A stretch of 8,728 nucleotides of DNA, from the NCBI GenBank assembly GCA_947452525.1, contig CANGCW010000034.1, positions 1 to 8,728 of the forward strand, in the 5' to 3' direction. The notes under the pieces were generated by a model, which saw only the letters and a list, made by a program, of their open reading frames with translations, had not been told where the DNA came from and did not search any database. The DNA comes from Actinomycetota bacterium. Its GTDB lineage: Bacteria; Actinomycetota; Actinomycetes; Nanopelagicales; Nanopelagicaceae. Below are positions 1 through 6,127 of the stretch, in pieces; the first letter of the stretch is position 1; each line of letters opens with the position of its first letter. A program made the position numbers and the translations under genes.

Positions 1-903
1 CTCAATTCTCTTCGGAACACTTCCTAGGAGTTCTCGGTATGCAACCGGAAGGTCAGGGTTAAGAACAAGGGCATCAAACTCATGGCGTATGCCGTACTGA
101 TCAAGAACTGCCGTTGCCTTGCCATGTGAATGCTCAACCGTTGTCACTGCGGTGTTGTAGATAATCTCCACGCCATGCTTGGAGGCCGCCGCCGCCATTG
201 CGCGCGGGAATGCATTCATTCCACCCTTAGGGAAGAAGACGCCGTTTACGGAGTCCATGTAAGCGATGACTGCGTAGAGCGCCATAGCTTCTTGTGGACT
301 TACTCCCGCATACATCGCTTGGAATGAGAAGAGTTTCTGTAGGCGAGCATCGGAGAGGAATTGCTCTACCTTTGGCGCCAGACGTCTAAAACCACCGAGA
401 GCAACCAATCTCGCTAAGTTCGGAGTCAAGAGATTGAACGGTGAGTCAATGTTCTTGTCGATAAAGTCATTGATCTCGTACTTGTACAACTTGGAGACGA
501 AATCGACGTAGCGCTCGTATCCTGCTGCCTCATCGGCGCCACAAATAGTGCGAATCTCTTCAACCATCTTGCCGGTCTCAGCATGGACATCAATCTGTGA
601 GCCATCATGGAAGAAGGCGCGATAGAGCGGTTCAACAGGAAGGAGCTCTAGCCAATCCTTCATATCTTCACCAAGGGCGTTAAATGACTCTGCCATCAGA
701 TCTGGCATGGTGAGGACGGTTGGGCCATTGTCGAAGGCGTAGCCATCTTTATTGAGAATGCCACAGCGACCACCCGGATATGAGTTCTTCTCGAGAATCG
801 TCACCTTGCGTCCTGCGCCAGCGAGGTGCATGGCTGCGCTCAGGCCAGCAAGTCCTGCGCCAACGATGAGTACGTGATCAGATGGGCCTTTGATTTGCTT
901 CAA
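1..903 (-). CDS. crtI: Phytoene desaturase CrtI, N-terminal 301 residues (cut by window edge)
   Basis: FAD-dependent CrtI-type desaturase that would convert phytoene to lycopene or a related polyene at the membrane. The frame is open from a TTG start at 903 to the left edge with no internal stop. Residues 15-20 (GAGLAG) form the Rossmann FAD motif, E38 closes that fold, and PGGRCG (43-48) followed by YAFDNGPTVLTMP is the N-terminal signature of the CrtI family. Family members are about 500 residues long, so roughly 60% is present and the C-terminal HPGGG-type signature lies outside the window. TTG is chosen because an AAGGAG ribosome site lies 6 bases upstream and because the start forms a TTGA overlap with the crtE stop, implying one transcript and coupled translation. 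Which number of desaturation steps it performs cannot be read from sequence. Family assignment is very secure. Confidence 0.95.
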   Translation of the reverse strand, partial: MKQIKGPSDHVLIVGAGLAGLSAAMHLAGAGRKVTILEKNSYPGGRCGILNKDGYAFDNGPTVLTMPDLMAESFNALGEDMKDWLELLPVEPLYRAFFHDGSQIDVHAETGKMVEEIRTICGADEAAGYERYVDFVSKLYKYEINDFIDKNIDSPFNLLTPNLARLVALGGFRRLAPKVEQFLSDARLQKLFSFQAMYAGVSPQEAMALYAVIAYMDSVNGVFFPKGGMNAFPRAMAAAASKHGVEIIYNTAVTTVEHSHGKATAVLDQYGIRHEFDALVLNPDLPVAYRELLGSVPKRIE

Positions 904-1985
904 TTTTTTCTCCTTGTAACGCGGATAGCTACATCTTCGAGAAGTGCTCGAGCAGATGAATCGATGGGGGCGGCGGCAAGCGAGTGAAGGCTCTGCTCGG
1001 TTAATTCGGTGATGAGAGATTCAAGTCGTTCGACTGCTCCTGTAGCGATAATTTCACTTTGAAGTAGGGCAATCTCGTCAGAGTTCAGCGTGCTTCGCCC
1101 GATATGGGAGGCAAAGAACTCCTTCTGTTTCTCTGTTGCGCGCTCATGCGCGAGGGCGAGAAGGACGGTGCGCTTTCCTTCACGGAGATCATCGCCGACG
1201 GGCTTACCGGTATCTGCTTCTGCGCCGAATACGCCAAGAAGATCATCGCGCAATTGGAAGGCCTCACCGAGCGGAAGACCGTATGCCGAGAGATGCGTCG
1301 AAAGTTCTTCTGCCCGGGCTGCATCGTGGGGGAGGGCAAGTGCGATACCGCAGTGCAGTGGTCGCTCAATGGAGTACTTCGCAGATTTAAATCGTGCAAC
1401 CTTAAGCGATCGCTCGACGCTGTGCGTACCTAGCGCTTGCTCGTGAATATCGAGGAATTGACCGGCCATCAGTTCAGATTGCATCTCATCGAAGACCGCG
1501 AGGAATCGTTCGAGTTCACCTATTGATTGCCCGCCGGAGCGCGCCATGTTTGCAGCCCAGACGAGGGCAAGATCGCCAATCAGAATAGAACTAGCAACTC
1601 CGTAATTTGCAGAGGAGCCTTGAAGTCCAGCTGCTCTGTGTTGGGATTCAAAGAGGCGGTGAATGGTGGGTTCGCCGCGACGGGTATCCGATTGATCCAT
1701 AACATCGTCATGAATAAGTGCGCAGACGTGAACGAGTTCTAAACTTGAAAGCGCCGTGAAAGCCGAGGTGTTCAGCGGTTCTCCGGTTGCAAGAAAGCCG
1801 AGCGAGGCTAGGAGTGGACGGAACCGCTTTCCGGATGTGAGGGTAAATCCACTCAATGCGGTTGCTACGCTCGCAAGCTCTGGTCCAATCGCAGTGAGCG
1901 AGGAGCAACTCTTTTCAACATACTTCGCAAGAGCGAGGTCGATCTCCGCTTTAAGCGAATCGATTGTCCATACGTCATTTTGCAC
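900..1985 (-). CDS. crtE: Geranylgeranyl diphosphate synthase (trans-polyprenyl synthase)
   Basis: Cytosolic trans-isoprenyl diphosphate synthase that condenses isopentenyl diphosphate units to make the C20 precursor of phytoene. The 361-residue protein has GKRFRP (52-57), the first Asp-rich motif DDVMD (93-97) within IHDDVMDQSDTRRGEPT, and the second, RDDLLG (246-251), followed by GKPVGDDLREGKRT (260-273). These bind the magnesium-diphosphate substrates. The residues 4 and 5 before the first motif are small (A89, C88), which fits a product longer than farnesyl diphosphate; that is inference. Start: GTG at 1985, because translation from here gives a normal N terminus and a TACCGT hexamer lies exactly 6 bases upstream, as in leaderless genes. 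An overlapping ATG at 1987 is in another frame. The stop overlaps the crtI start. Other long-chain polyprenyl synthase roles are possible, but the crtI neighbour favours CrtE. Confidence 0.93.
   Translation of the reverse strand: MQNDVWTIDSLKAEIDLALAKYVEKSCSSLTAIGPELASVATALSGFTLTSGKRFRPLLASLGFLATGEPLNTSAFTALSSLELVHVCALIHDDVMDQSDTRRGEPTIHRLFESQHRAAGLQGSSANYGVASSILIGDLALVWAANMARSGGQSIGELERFLAVFDEMQSELMAGQFLDIHEQALGTHSVERSLKVARFKSAKYSIERPLHCGIALALPHDAARAEELSTHLSAYGLPLGEAFQLRDDLLGVFGAEADTGKPVGDDLREGKRTVLLALAHERATEKQKEFFASHIGRSTLNSDEIALLQSEIIATGAVERLESLITELTEQSLHSLAAAPIDSSARALLEDVAIRVTRRKN
910..915 (-). promoter_or_regulatory. Ribosome binding site of crtI that decides the TTG start
   Basis: AAGGAG on the minus strand ends 6 bases before the TTG at 903-901. 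It lies inside the last codons of crtE. No ATG near this point gives the complete FAD-binding N terminus, so this site supports TTG as the true start. Confidence 0.75.
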
Positions 1986-1991
1986 ATCCGA

Positions 1992-1997
1992 ACGGTA
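1992..1997 (-). promoter_or_regulatory. Putative -10 element of a leaderless promoter for crtE
   Basis: Minus-strand TACCGT fits TANNNT and ends 6 bases before the GTG at 1985, so transcription could begin at the start codon itself. There is no convincing Shine-Dalgarno sequence before this GTG and no clear -35 box. The hexamer shares the GGTACC palindrome (1994-1999) with the opposite-facing element. Prediction only. Confidence 0.45.
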
Positions 1998-2001
1998 CCC
2001 T
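1996..2001 (+). promoter_or_regulatory. Putative -10 element of a leaderless promoter for the phosphatidyltransferase gene
   Basis: Plus-strand TACCCT fits TANNNT and ends 7 bases before the ATG at 2009. No Shine-Dalgarno sequence is visible before that ATG, which fits a leaderless message. It overlaps the crtE -10 candidate by the two central bases TA. Prediction only. Confidence 0.42.
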
Positions 2002-2008
2002 GATTCCT

Positions 2009-2668
2009 ATGATTGCCAGCACAGGGAGCACCAGCTTCACAGAATTCCTCAACCTGTGGGAGTCCCTGCACGGAAACGTGAAGGCGGAGGGCGTTGTGCT
2101 TGGCTGGCTTCGGATCTCCTACCTCATCGCCCGTGCTCTCCGGGTGTTGAGGGTCACTCCAAACCTCTTAACGCTATTGGGAGTTGTGGCTTCAGTTCTA
2201 GTCTTCAGCTGGTCGAGAAGTTATCTGGCACTCATCTTCCTTCTTCTGGCGGTCGTAGCAGATGGCGTAGATGGCTCACTCGCTATCTATAGCGGGCGTG
2301 ACTCTCGACAGGGCGCGCTCCTTGATTCTGTGGCAGATAGAGTTTCAGAACTCTTCTGGGTTTTAGCTCTCTACACAATGGGAGCACCACTTGGCCTCGC
2401 TCTTGCCCTACTTGTCATTGCAAATACACAAGAGTATGCACGTGCGCGGTTACTAAGCCTTGGAAAATTTGAAACTGGAGTGGTTACATGGGGAGAGCGT
2501 CCCCACCGTGCAATCTATCTAGCGCTAGCAATTACTTTTTGGCATATCAAGAATGGTCTGCTCGCTCCCATTGTTGTTTCAATGGTGCTCATGCAAGTCA
2601 TTGCGCTAGTGATGGTTCTTCGGGACGCCTACACCCAGATCAGAGTTAAGGATCGCCTCAGCAACTAG
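2009..2668 (+). CDS. CDP-alcohol phosphatidyltransferase family integral membrane protein
   Basis: Membrane enzyme family that transfers a phosphoalcohol from a CDP-activated donor to an alcohol acceptor in phospholipid synthesis; the substrate here is unknown. The 219-residue protein has a short soluble N terminus, VTPNLLTLLG near 49-58, several hydrophobic segments, and the catalytic pattern D85-x2-D88-G89-x2-A92-x9-G102-x3-D106-x3-D110. All four metal-binding aspartates are present, but the arginine that normally follows A92 is isoleucine (I93). A conserved-looking WGERPHR sits at 161-167. The ATG at 2009 is preferred over an upstream in-frame TTG at 1964, which would lie inside crtE and has no ribosome site. 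The gene is divergent from crtE and its last 63 bases overlap the end of the crtD-like gene. The family is secure, the substrate is not. Confidence 0.88.
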   Translation: MIASTGSTSFTEFLNLWESLHGNVKAEGVVLGWLRISYLIARALRVLRVTPNLLTLLGVVASVLVFSWSRSYLALIFLLLAVVADGVDGSLAIYSGRDSRQGALLDSVADRVSELFWVLALYTMGAPLGLALALLVIANTQEYARARLLSLGKFETGVVTWGERPHRAIYLALAITFWHIKNGLLAPIVVSMVLMQVIALVMVLRDAYTQIRVKDRLSN

Positions 2669-4135
2669 TTCGCCACCAATCGTTACCATTGGTAGACCAC
2701 CACCGGGATGCGCAGAGCCGCTACTCAAGTAGAGATTCTTTAGCGGAGAGCGATTTTGAGGGCGAGTAAAGACAGATGTTGCGCCATGAACGGCGCCACC
2801 ATAGATAGAACCACCTGGAGCGTTGTATCTACTCTGTAGCTCCTCTGGTGTTCTAAATTCCATTACCTCAAGGCGTTCCGAAACCCGAAGTCCGAGTCCA
2901 TCCATCTTCTTGATTAACTTCTCTGCATACTCTTCACCCTTGCCATTCCAGTCATATCCGCCTTCGGGATCATGTCGTGGGGCATTTACAAGGACGGACC
3001 AGGCCTGCATCTCATCAACAGATCCTCGGATCATCGCTGGATCTTGTGGTGCGCAGATGTAGATTGCAGGGTCGCGAACAGGGATCTTCGAAGCGAAGAT
3101 ATCGTCGAACTCTTCGTGGTAGCGATCTGGGAAAAATACATTGTGAGAGCCGATGGCAGGCAGCTCTGCGCCAGAAGAGTTACGAAGTCCTAGGTAGAGC
3201 GAGAAGCCACTGAGTGATGGTTCACTCTTCTTGAGGTTGCGACGGACGCCACGGAGCGCTCTCTTCTCGCCAGGGATGAGTGAGTTATAGACAACTTCCG
3301 CATCTGCATTTGCTACGACCGCATCTGCAGCCAACCGGGAACCGTTCACAATTACACCTACCGCGGCGCCATTGGAGGTAAGAATTTCAGATACAGGAGT
3401 ATTGAGATGAATCTTCACTCCCAGCGCCTCACAACGTGCACCTAGAGCAATCGCGAGGTTTCCAATGCCTCCCTCAACATGCCATGCGCCAAATGTTGTC
3501 TCCATAAAGGCAATTGTCGCAAGCACCCCAGGTGCTTTGCGGGGATCACTTCCCGTGTACGTGGCGTAACGTTCAATAATCATCCGAAGGCGTGGATCAT
3601 CTGTGTACTTCGCAGCAACTTTACTGAGAGTTAACCACGGCGCAATAGTTCTCACATCAGAGAGAATTCTTCGATTCTTAAGGAAGCTGGTGAGGGAAGG
3701 AATCTCAGATTCGATAAAGGGAGTTCTTGAGATATCCCACATCGCCTCAGCGCGCTGCATCAAGTTATGCCAGTCATTACCCTGACGCTTTCCAAATGTG
3801 GAGTCGATGGAGTTCAAAATCTTTGGAAGATCTAGGTTGGGAAACTCTAAAGTCGAACCATCGGCGAAAAAGTAGTTAAATGCTGGATCAACGGGAGCAA
3901 GCTTTGCTTCGCGCTCTAATCGACCACCGGTCTTCTTGAAGAGATCGCGAAAGACAGCCGGAAGGGTTAATAACGTTGGGCCGGTGTCGAATGCATAATC
4001 GCCAAACCATTCAGTACGACATTTTCCGCCAATGGCACCTGACTTTTCAAAGATCTCAACGTCGAATCCACTCTTCGCTAAGCGAGCTGCAGCAGAGAGG
4101 CCGCCAAGACCAGCTCCAATCACAATTATTTTCAT
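2606..4135 (-). CDS. crtD: CrtI-family FAD oxidoreductase, likely CrtD-like carotenoid 3,4-desaturase
   Basis: Second phytoene-desaturase-type flavoenzyme of the window, 509 residues and apparently complete. It opens with MKIIVIGAGLGGLSAA (GAGLGG FAD motif at 7-12, E30 closing the fold), then GGKCRT and YAFDTGPTLLTLP, and ends with the family signature LYLSSGSAHPGGGLPMV (468-484). In known clusters a CrtI paralogue beside CruF acts as CrtD, introducing the C-3,4 double bond next to the 1-hydroxyl made by CruF; that role is inferred from context, and a CrtI, CrtN or ketolase-like role is not excluded. The start is ATG 4135, which gives an ATGA overlap with the glycosyltransferase stop. An in-frame ATG 21 bases upstream (4156) would only add MERSCTA before the FAD fold and lacks a ribosome site. 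The 3' end runs 63 bases into the opposing phosphatidyltransferase gene. Confidence 0.85.
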   Translation of the reverse strand: MKIIVIGAGLGGLSAAARLAKSGFDVEIFEKSGAIGGKCRTEWFGDYAFDTGPTLLTLPAVFRDLFKKTGGRLEREAKLAPVDPAFNYFFADGSTLEFPNLDLPKILNSIDSTFGKRQGNDWHNLMQRAEAMWDISRTPFIESEIPSLTSFLKNRRILSDVRTIAPWLTLSKVAAKYTDDPRLRMIIERYATYTGSDPRKAPGVLATIAFMETTFGAWHVEGGIGNLAIALGARCEALGVKIHLNTPVSEILTSNGAAVGVIVNGSRLAADAVVANADAEVVYNSLIPGEKRALRGVRRNLKKSEPSLSGFSLYLGLRNSSGAELPAIGSHNVFFPDRYHEEFDDIFASKIPVRDPAIYICAPQDPAMIRGSVDEMQAWSVLVNAPRHDPEGGYDWNGKGEEYAEKLIKKMDGLGLRVSERLEVMEFRTPEELQSRYNAPGGSIYGGAVHGATSVFTRPQNRSPLKNLYLSSGSAHPGGGLPMVTIGGELVAEAILNSDLGVGVPKNHH

Positions 4136-5235
4136 AGCAGTGCACGATCTTTCCATATAAGTTTCCCATTCCGTTTGGCGGCGAGTGAATCAATCGCCAT
4201 AACGATGAAGAGAGCGATTGCAACGGGGTGAGCCCACGTATTGAGCGGGTTTGATCTCGTCCTTATAGCGGAGAGAGCGTGTGTGAATGCCGCGAGTGCG
4301 AAGAGAGTCCATCCGATTCTGCTGCCAGCAAGTGCAATTATCAGTGGAGCAATCTGTGTGATAGCAAGTAGGGCAATTGCCATGAATGTGCCAAAAGGTG
4401 AACCGAAAGCGCGCCAGAGAGACTTCCTATATCCAGCCCGCATCTCGCGATCGTTGGCGTACATCAGGCATTCTGCAACATCGCTTGCTATCGCCACTCC
4501 GCCCTTGAACTTCCCGCTTACGAGTGTTCGAGCAAGCTCAAGATCTTCGATGACTTCACTGCGGATTGTGGCGTGACCCCCGATTGCCTCGTATGCACTT
4601 CGCTTAACAATAACGAATTGGCCATTTGCAATTGCCATGCTTGGAACTTTGAGGGAGATACCAAGGCGAACCGGAACGCTAGAGATCCACGACCATTGCA
4701 TTAACGGTTGGATGAGGCGAGCCAATGGTGATGATGCCAATTCCCGGGGGTGAGGTGAGATGAAATCCCATCCACGTCTCTCCAGGGTCGCGATCGACGC
4801 TGAGATTGCTTCTGGAGCAAGCGTGAGATCAGCATCAAGAAATACTAAGTACTCCGCGCTGGTAGCCGAGTTTGATTGTGAGAGTTGGTGGCAGGCATGC
4901 GGTTTACCAAGCCAGCCATCAGGGAGTTCACGACCGTGCATCACGTGTAAGCGCGGGTCGTGAAGGCTATCGAGTATCTCAGCGGTTCTATCAGTAGAAC
5001 CGTCATTGAGTACGGTGAGTGAAAAGTTGGCGAGGTTTACGGAGGCGAGTACTGAGTTAATGACACGTTCAACATGGAGCTCTTCATTTCGCATCGGTAT
5101 GAGCACCGCAACCGACCTCTCAATCGGTGCCGAATGGGATCTGCGCACCACCACGAGTGTGAGCGCATTGAGAAGGGAGATTCCTAGCGAGAGGGCTAAG
5201 AGCGCAAAAAGAGGAGCAGAGAGCCAGAGAGACAT
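4132..5235 (-). CDS. Family 2 glycosyltransferase, membrane anchored, probable carotenoid glycosyltransferase (CruG-like)
   Basis: GT-A fold glycosyltransferase expected to face the cytoplasm and pass a sugar from a nucleotide donor to a lipid-like acceptor, here most likely a hydroxylated carotenoid. The 367-residue protein has a hydrophobic anchor (about 4-30), the domain start VAVLIPMRNEE (42-52), NDGSTD (77-82), the metal-binding LDADL (133-137), an ED pair at 230-231 in the catalytic-base region, and YRKSLWRAFG (269-278) resembling the (Q/R)xxRW element. Three membrane segments follow (about 280-302, 304-324, 334-352), and it ends with GKLIWKDRALL, like other carotenoid and hopanoid-linked members. 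Its ATG follows the cruF TAA with no gap, and its TGA overlaps the crtD-like ATG, so the three are one operon. In cyanobacteria CruG, a family 2 enzyme, acts with CruF and CrtD on myxol; that parallel supports the call, but sugar and acceptor are unproven. Confidence 0.85.
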   Translation of the reverse strand: MSLWLSAPLFALLALSLGISLLNALTLVVVRRSHSAPIERSVAVLIPMRNEELHVERVINSVLASVNLANFSLTVLNDGSTDRTAEILDSLHDPRLHVMHGRELPDGWLGKPHACHQLSQSNSATSAEYLVFLDADLTLAPEAISASIATLERRGWDFISPHPRELASSPLARLIQPLMQWSWISSVPVRLGISLKVPSMAIANGQFVIVKRSAYEAIGGHATIRSEVIEDLELARTLVSGKFKGGVAIASDVAECLMYANDREMRAGYRKSLWRAFGSPFGTFMAIALLAITQIAPLIIALAGSRIGWTLFALAAFTHALSAIRTRSNPLNTWAHPVAIALFIVMAIDSLAAKRNGKLIWKDRALL

Positions 5236-6048
5236 TTAAATGTAATCGGGTCGACCAAAGCGCAGCGAGAAGAAGTACGGCGCAATAGTCAGACCAAAGA
5301 CGATGCCACCGAGCAGCGCGGTGCCTGGGCGATTGAAGAAGAAGAGATTTCCCACGACACCAGAGAAGAGCGTCCATATAAGAAAGAGATCTGCAACAGT
5401 GTTCTTTGCGCCAACCTTCTTCCGCTCTTTTGGTAGGGCCCAATGCAGAAGTGCAAGGAGTCCCATTCCCGCAAAGAGCCAACCGGCGGTGTTAGAGAGC
5501 GGAATCATTGGTTCAAGTGGCAACGCTGGTTTTGTAGATTCCCAGACCCATCGCTTCGCCTCAACCATCTGAGGATCAAGGAAGAGATCCCAGGCCATCA
5601 ATCCAAAACCTCCGTAGAGAAAGATCCAACCGTGAGCAATGCGTCGCGCAGCAATAAGAATGGGGTGAGCCATCATCATCCATGCGAATGGAACGACGAG
5701 CGGAACTCCGCCTAGCGCAAGGCCGAGCGAGGAGTCATAGTGATAATTGCCAAACGGCCAACCCGTGCGGAGACCGATGAGCTCAACAAGAAATGCATAT
5801 GCGCCTGTTAGCGCGACATAGGTAATGAGATAACGGACGCCATACGCATACAGTGCATGAATGCAGATTGAGAGAGTCGATGCGTAGACGATCGCGAGAG
5901 TGAGGCCACGTAAGAGTCCGCCATGCACGAGCGGGTAGAGAATCTGAAGGATGATTGCAAGGGCGAAGGATCCCCAGAGAATACGTGAGCGCGCTGAGGA
6001 GAGTCCTAATCGCATATTCCCGCGAGGGCGGTACTGGCGAATGGACAT
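5236..6048 (-). CDS. cruF: Carotenoid hydratase CruF (DUF422 / Caroten_synth family)
   Basis: Integral membrane hydratase that adds water across the terminal C-1,2 double bond of an acyclic carotenoid end, giving a tertiary alcohol. The family is known from myxol synthesis in cyanobacteria, from Deinococcus, and from bacterioruberin synthesis in haloarchaea. The 270-residue protein has 6-8 hydrophobic segments and the family signatures E89-x2-G92 with TGWPFGNYHY (95-104), GGVPLVVPFAW (113-123), WDLFLDPQM (153-161), WVW (167-169) and IPLSNTAGW (182-190). ATG 6048 is chosen as the longest reasonable start; an in-frame ATG at 6015 is possible. No ribosome site is visible, but CACAAT lies 6 bases upstream, so a weak leaderless promoter is conceivable. 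It heads the cruF-glycosyltransferase-crtD unit and lies 79 bp downstream of the hydrolase gene, so read-through from there is also possible. Confidence 0.9.
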   Translation of the reverse strand: MSIRQYRPRGNMRLGLSSARSRILWGSFALAIILQILYPLVHGGLLRGLTLAIVYASTLSICIHALYAYGVRYLITYVALTGAYAFLVELIGLRTGWPFGNYHYDSSLGLALGGVPLVVPFAWMMMAHPILIAARRIAHGWIFLYGGFGLMAWDLFLDPQMVEAKRWVWESTKPALPLEPMIPLSNTAGWLFAGMGLLALLHWALPKERKKVGAKNTVADLFLIWTLFSGVVGNLFFFNRPGTALLGGIVFGLTIAPYFFSLRFGRPDYI

Positions 6049-6127
6049 GGGGAAATTGTGCCGTACCGAGCTGGCTTTTTAGGTGAATCCAGGGCGAAAT
6101 AGGTGAGAGATTGAGCGCCGCGACTAC
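6049..6127. other. 79-bp spacer between the hydrolase gene and cruF
   Basis: No terminator is visible here: there is no strong stem followed by a T run in the minus-strand direction. There is no good Shine-Dalgarno sequence before cruF. The CACAAT 6 bases before the cruF ATG has A and T at the two most important -10 positions but lacks the leading T, so it is only a weak promoter candidate. Confidence 0.4.

Noticed and set aside
1090..1446. Long plus-strand frames inside crtE (several starting at 1090-1136)
   Set aside because: They lie wholly antisense to conserved crtE codons, encode arginine- and serine-rich low-complexity sequence, and have no ribosome site or known motif.
1964..2008. 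Upstream TTG as an alternative start for the phosphatidyltransferase
   Set aside because: It lies inside crtE, lacks a ribosome site, and adds 15 residues of no family resemblance; the ATG at 2009 has a correctly spaced -10-like element.
1756..2292. 178-codon plus-strand frame covering the crtE 5' end and the phosphatidyltransferase 5' end
   Set aside because: It overlaps two well-supported genes in other frames and shows no recognisable domain.
4136..4156. Upstream ATG giving the crtD-like protein seven extra residues
   Set aside because: The ATG at 4135 begins directly at the FAD fold and makes a standard ATGA overlap with the preceding stop.
6092..6119. Possible hairpin (GGCG with CGCC) between the hydrolase gene and cruF
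   Set aside because: The stem is only 4 bp with a long loop and no T run, so it is not a credible terminator.
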